Shown here: positions 5,899-5,969 of the stretch, piece by piece | How positions within the stretch are numbered: position 1 is the first letter of the stretch | How the letters are laid out: each line of letters begins with the position of its first letter | Source of the DNA: JBAXLO01 sp037134755 | GTDB lineage: Bacteria; Bacteroidota; Bacteroidia; Bacteroidales; JACABE01 | Direction of reading: 5' to 3' | Length of the DNA: 5,969 nucleotides | Assembly (NCBI GenBank): GCA_037134755.1 | Contig: JBAXLO010000251.1 | Coordinates: 1-5,969, forward strand | The notes under the pieces: model-generated | What the model was told of the DNA's origin: nothing | The model's input: the letters and a program-made list of their open reading frames with translations, nothing else | Databases searched by the model: none | Translations under genes and position numbers: made by a program

Positions 5899-5969
5899 CA
5901 CTCTTTTTTAATTAATTAACTCACCTTACGCAATAATATCAATAAATTTTTACTTAAGCCGCAGAAGGT

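Noticed and set aside
5911..5969. C-terminal end of a minus-strand gene at the right edge
   Set aside because: One minus frame is open from the edge for 17 codons, but a tail this short cannot be told from chance, and the other two frames stop at once.

Overview
The window looks like chromosome from an AT-rich member of the Bacteroidota, probably Bacteroidales. I base this on the Bacteroides-like RibBA C-terminus, the AT-rich translation starts that mostly lack a Shine-Dalgarno, a TAnnTTTG-type -7 promoter element, and a TolC/HlyD-lipoprotein/ABC-2 gene order that is familiar in this phylum. I cannot name the genus.

Layout: (1) 1-760, plus strand: the 3' part of ribBA, a riboflavin biosynthesis gene cut by the left edge, followed by an 18-bp perfect hairpin that probably terminates it. 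(2) 886-5208, minus strand: a four-gene export cassette read right to left. It holds a TetR-family regulator, a TolC-like outer membrane factor, an HlyD-like periplasmic adaptor lipoprotein and an ABC-2 type inner membrane permease, and ends in a good intrinsic terminator. ribBA and the cassette converge, and each has its own terminator. (3) 5161-5969: about 800 bases with no convincing gene. Inside it lies a GC-rich island (about 58% GC) of seven 21-bp tandem units with part of an eighth, set in very AT-rich DNA. A promoter-like element lies near the right edge.

The cassette genes are tightly packed: gaps of 68, 21 and 1 nt, with the permease start preceded by a GGAGG that lies inside the end of the adaptor gene. 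The only clear promoter element is upstream of tetR, so the regulator and the pump are probably one self-controlled transcript. The products would form a trans-envelope exporter: permease in the inner membrane, adaptor across the periplasm, TolC homologue in the outer membrane. The substrate cannot be read from the sequence. No ATP-binding subunit and only one permease are encoded before the terminator, so the energising ATPase must come from elsewhere or the system is reduced.

The most unusual item is the 21-bp array. Its period equals both seven codons and about two DNA helical turns. It is stop-free in a frame on each strand, yet neither frame has an ATG at its beginning, and most units carry a 13-nt alternating purine-pyrimidine run. 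Whether it acts as DNA, RNA or peptide is unresolved.
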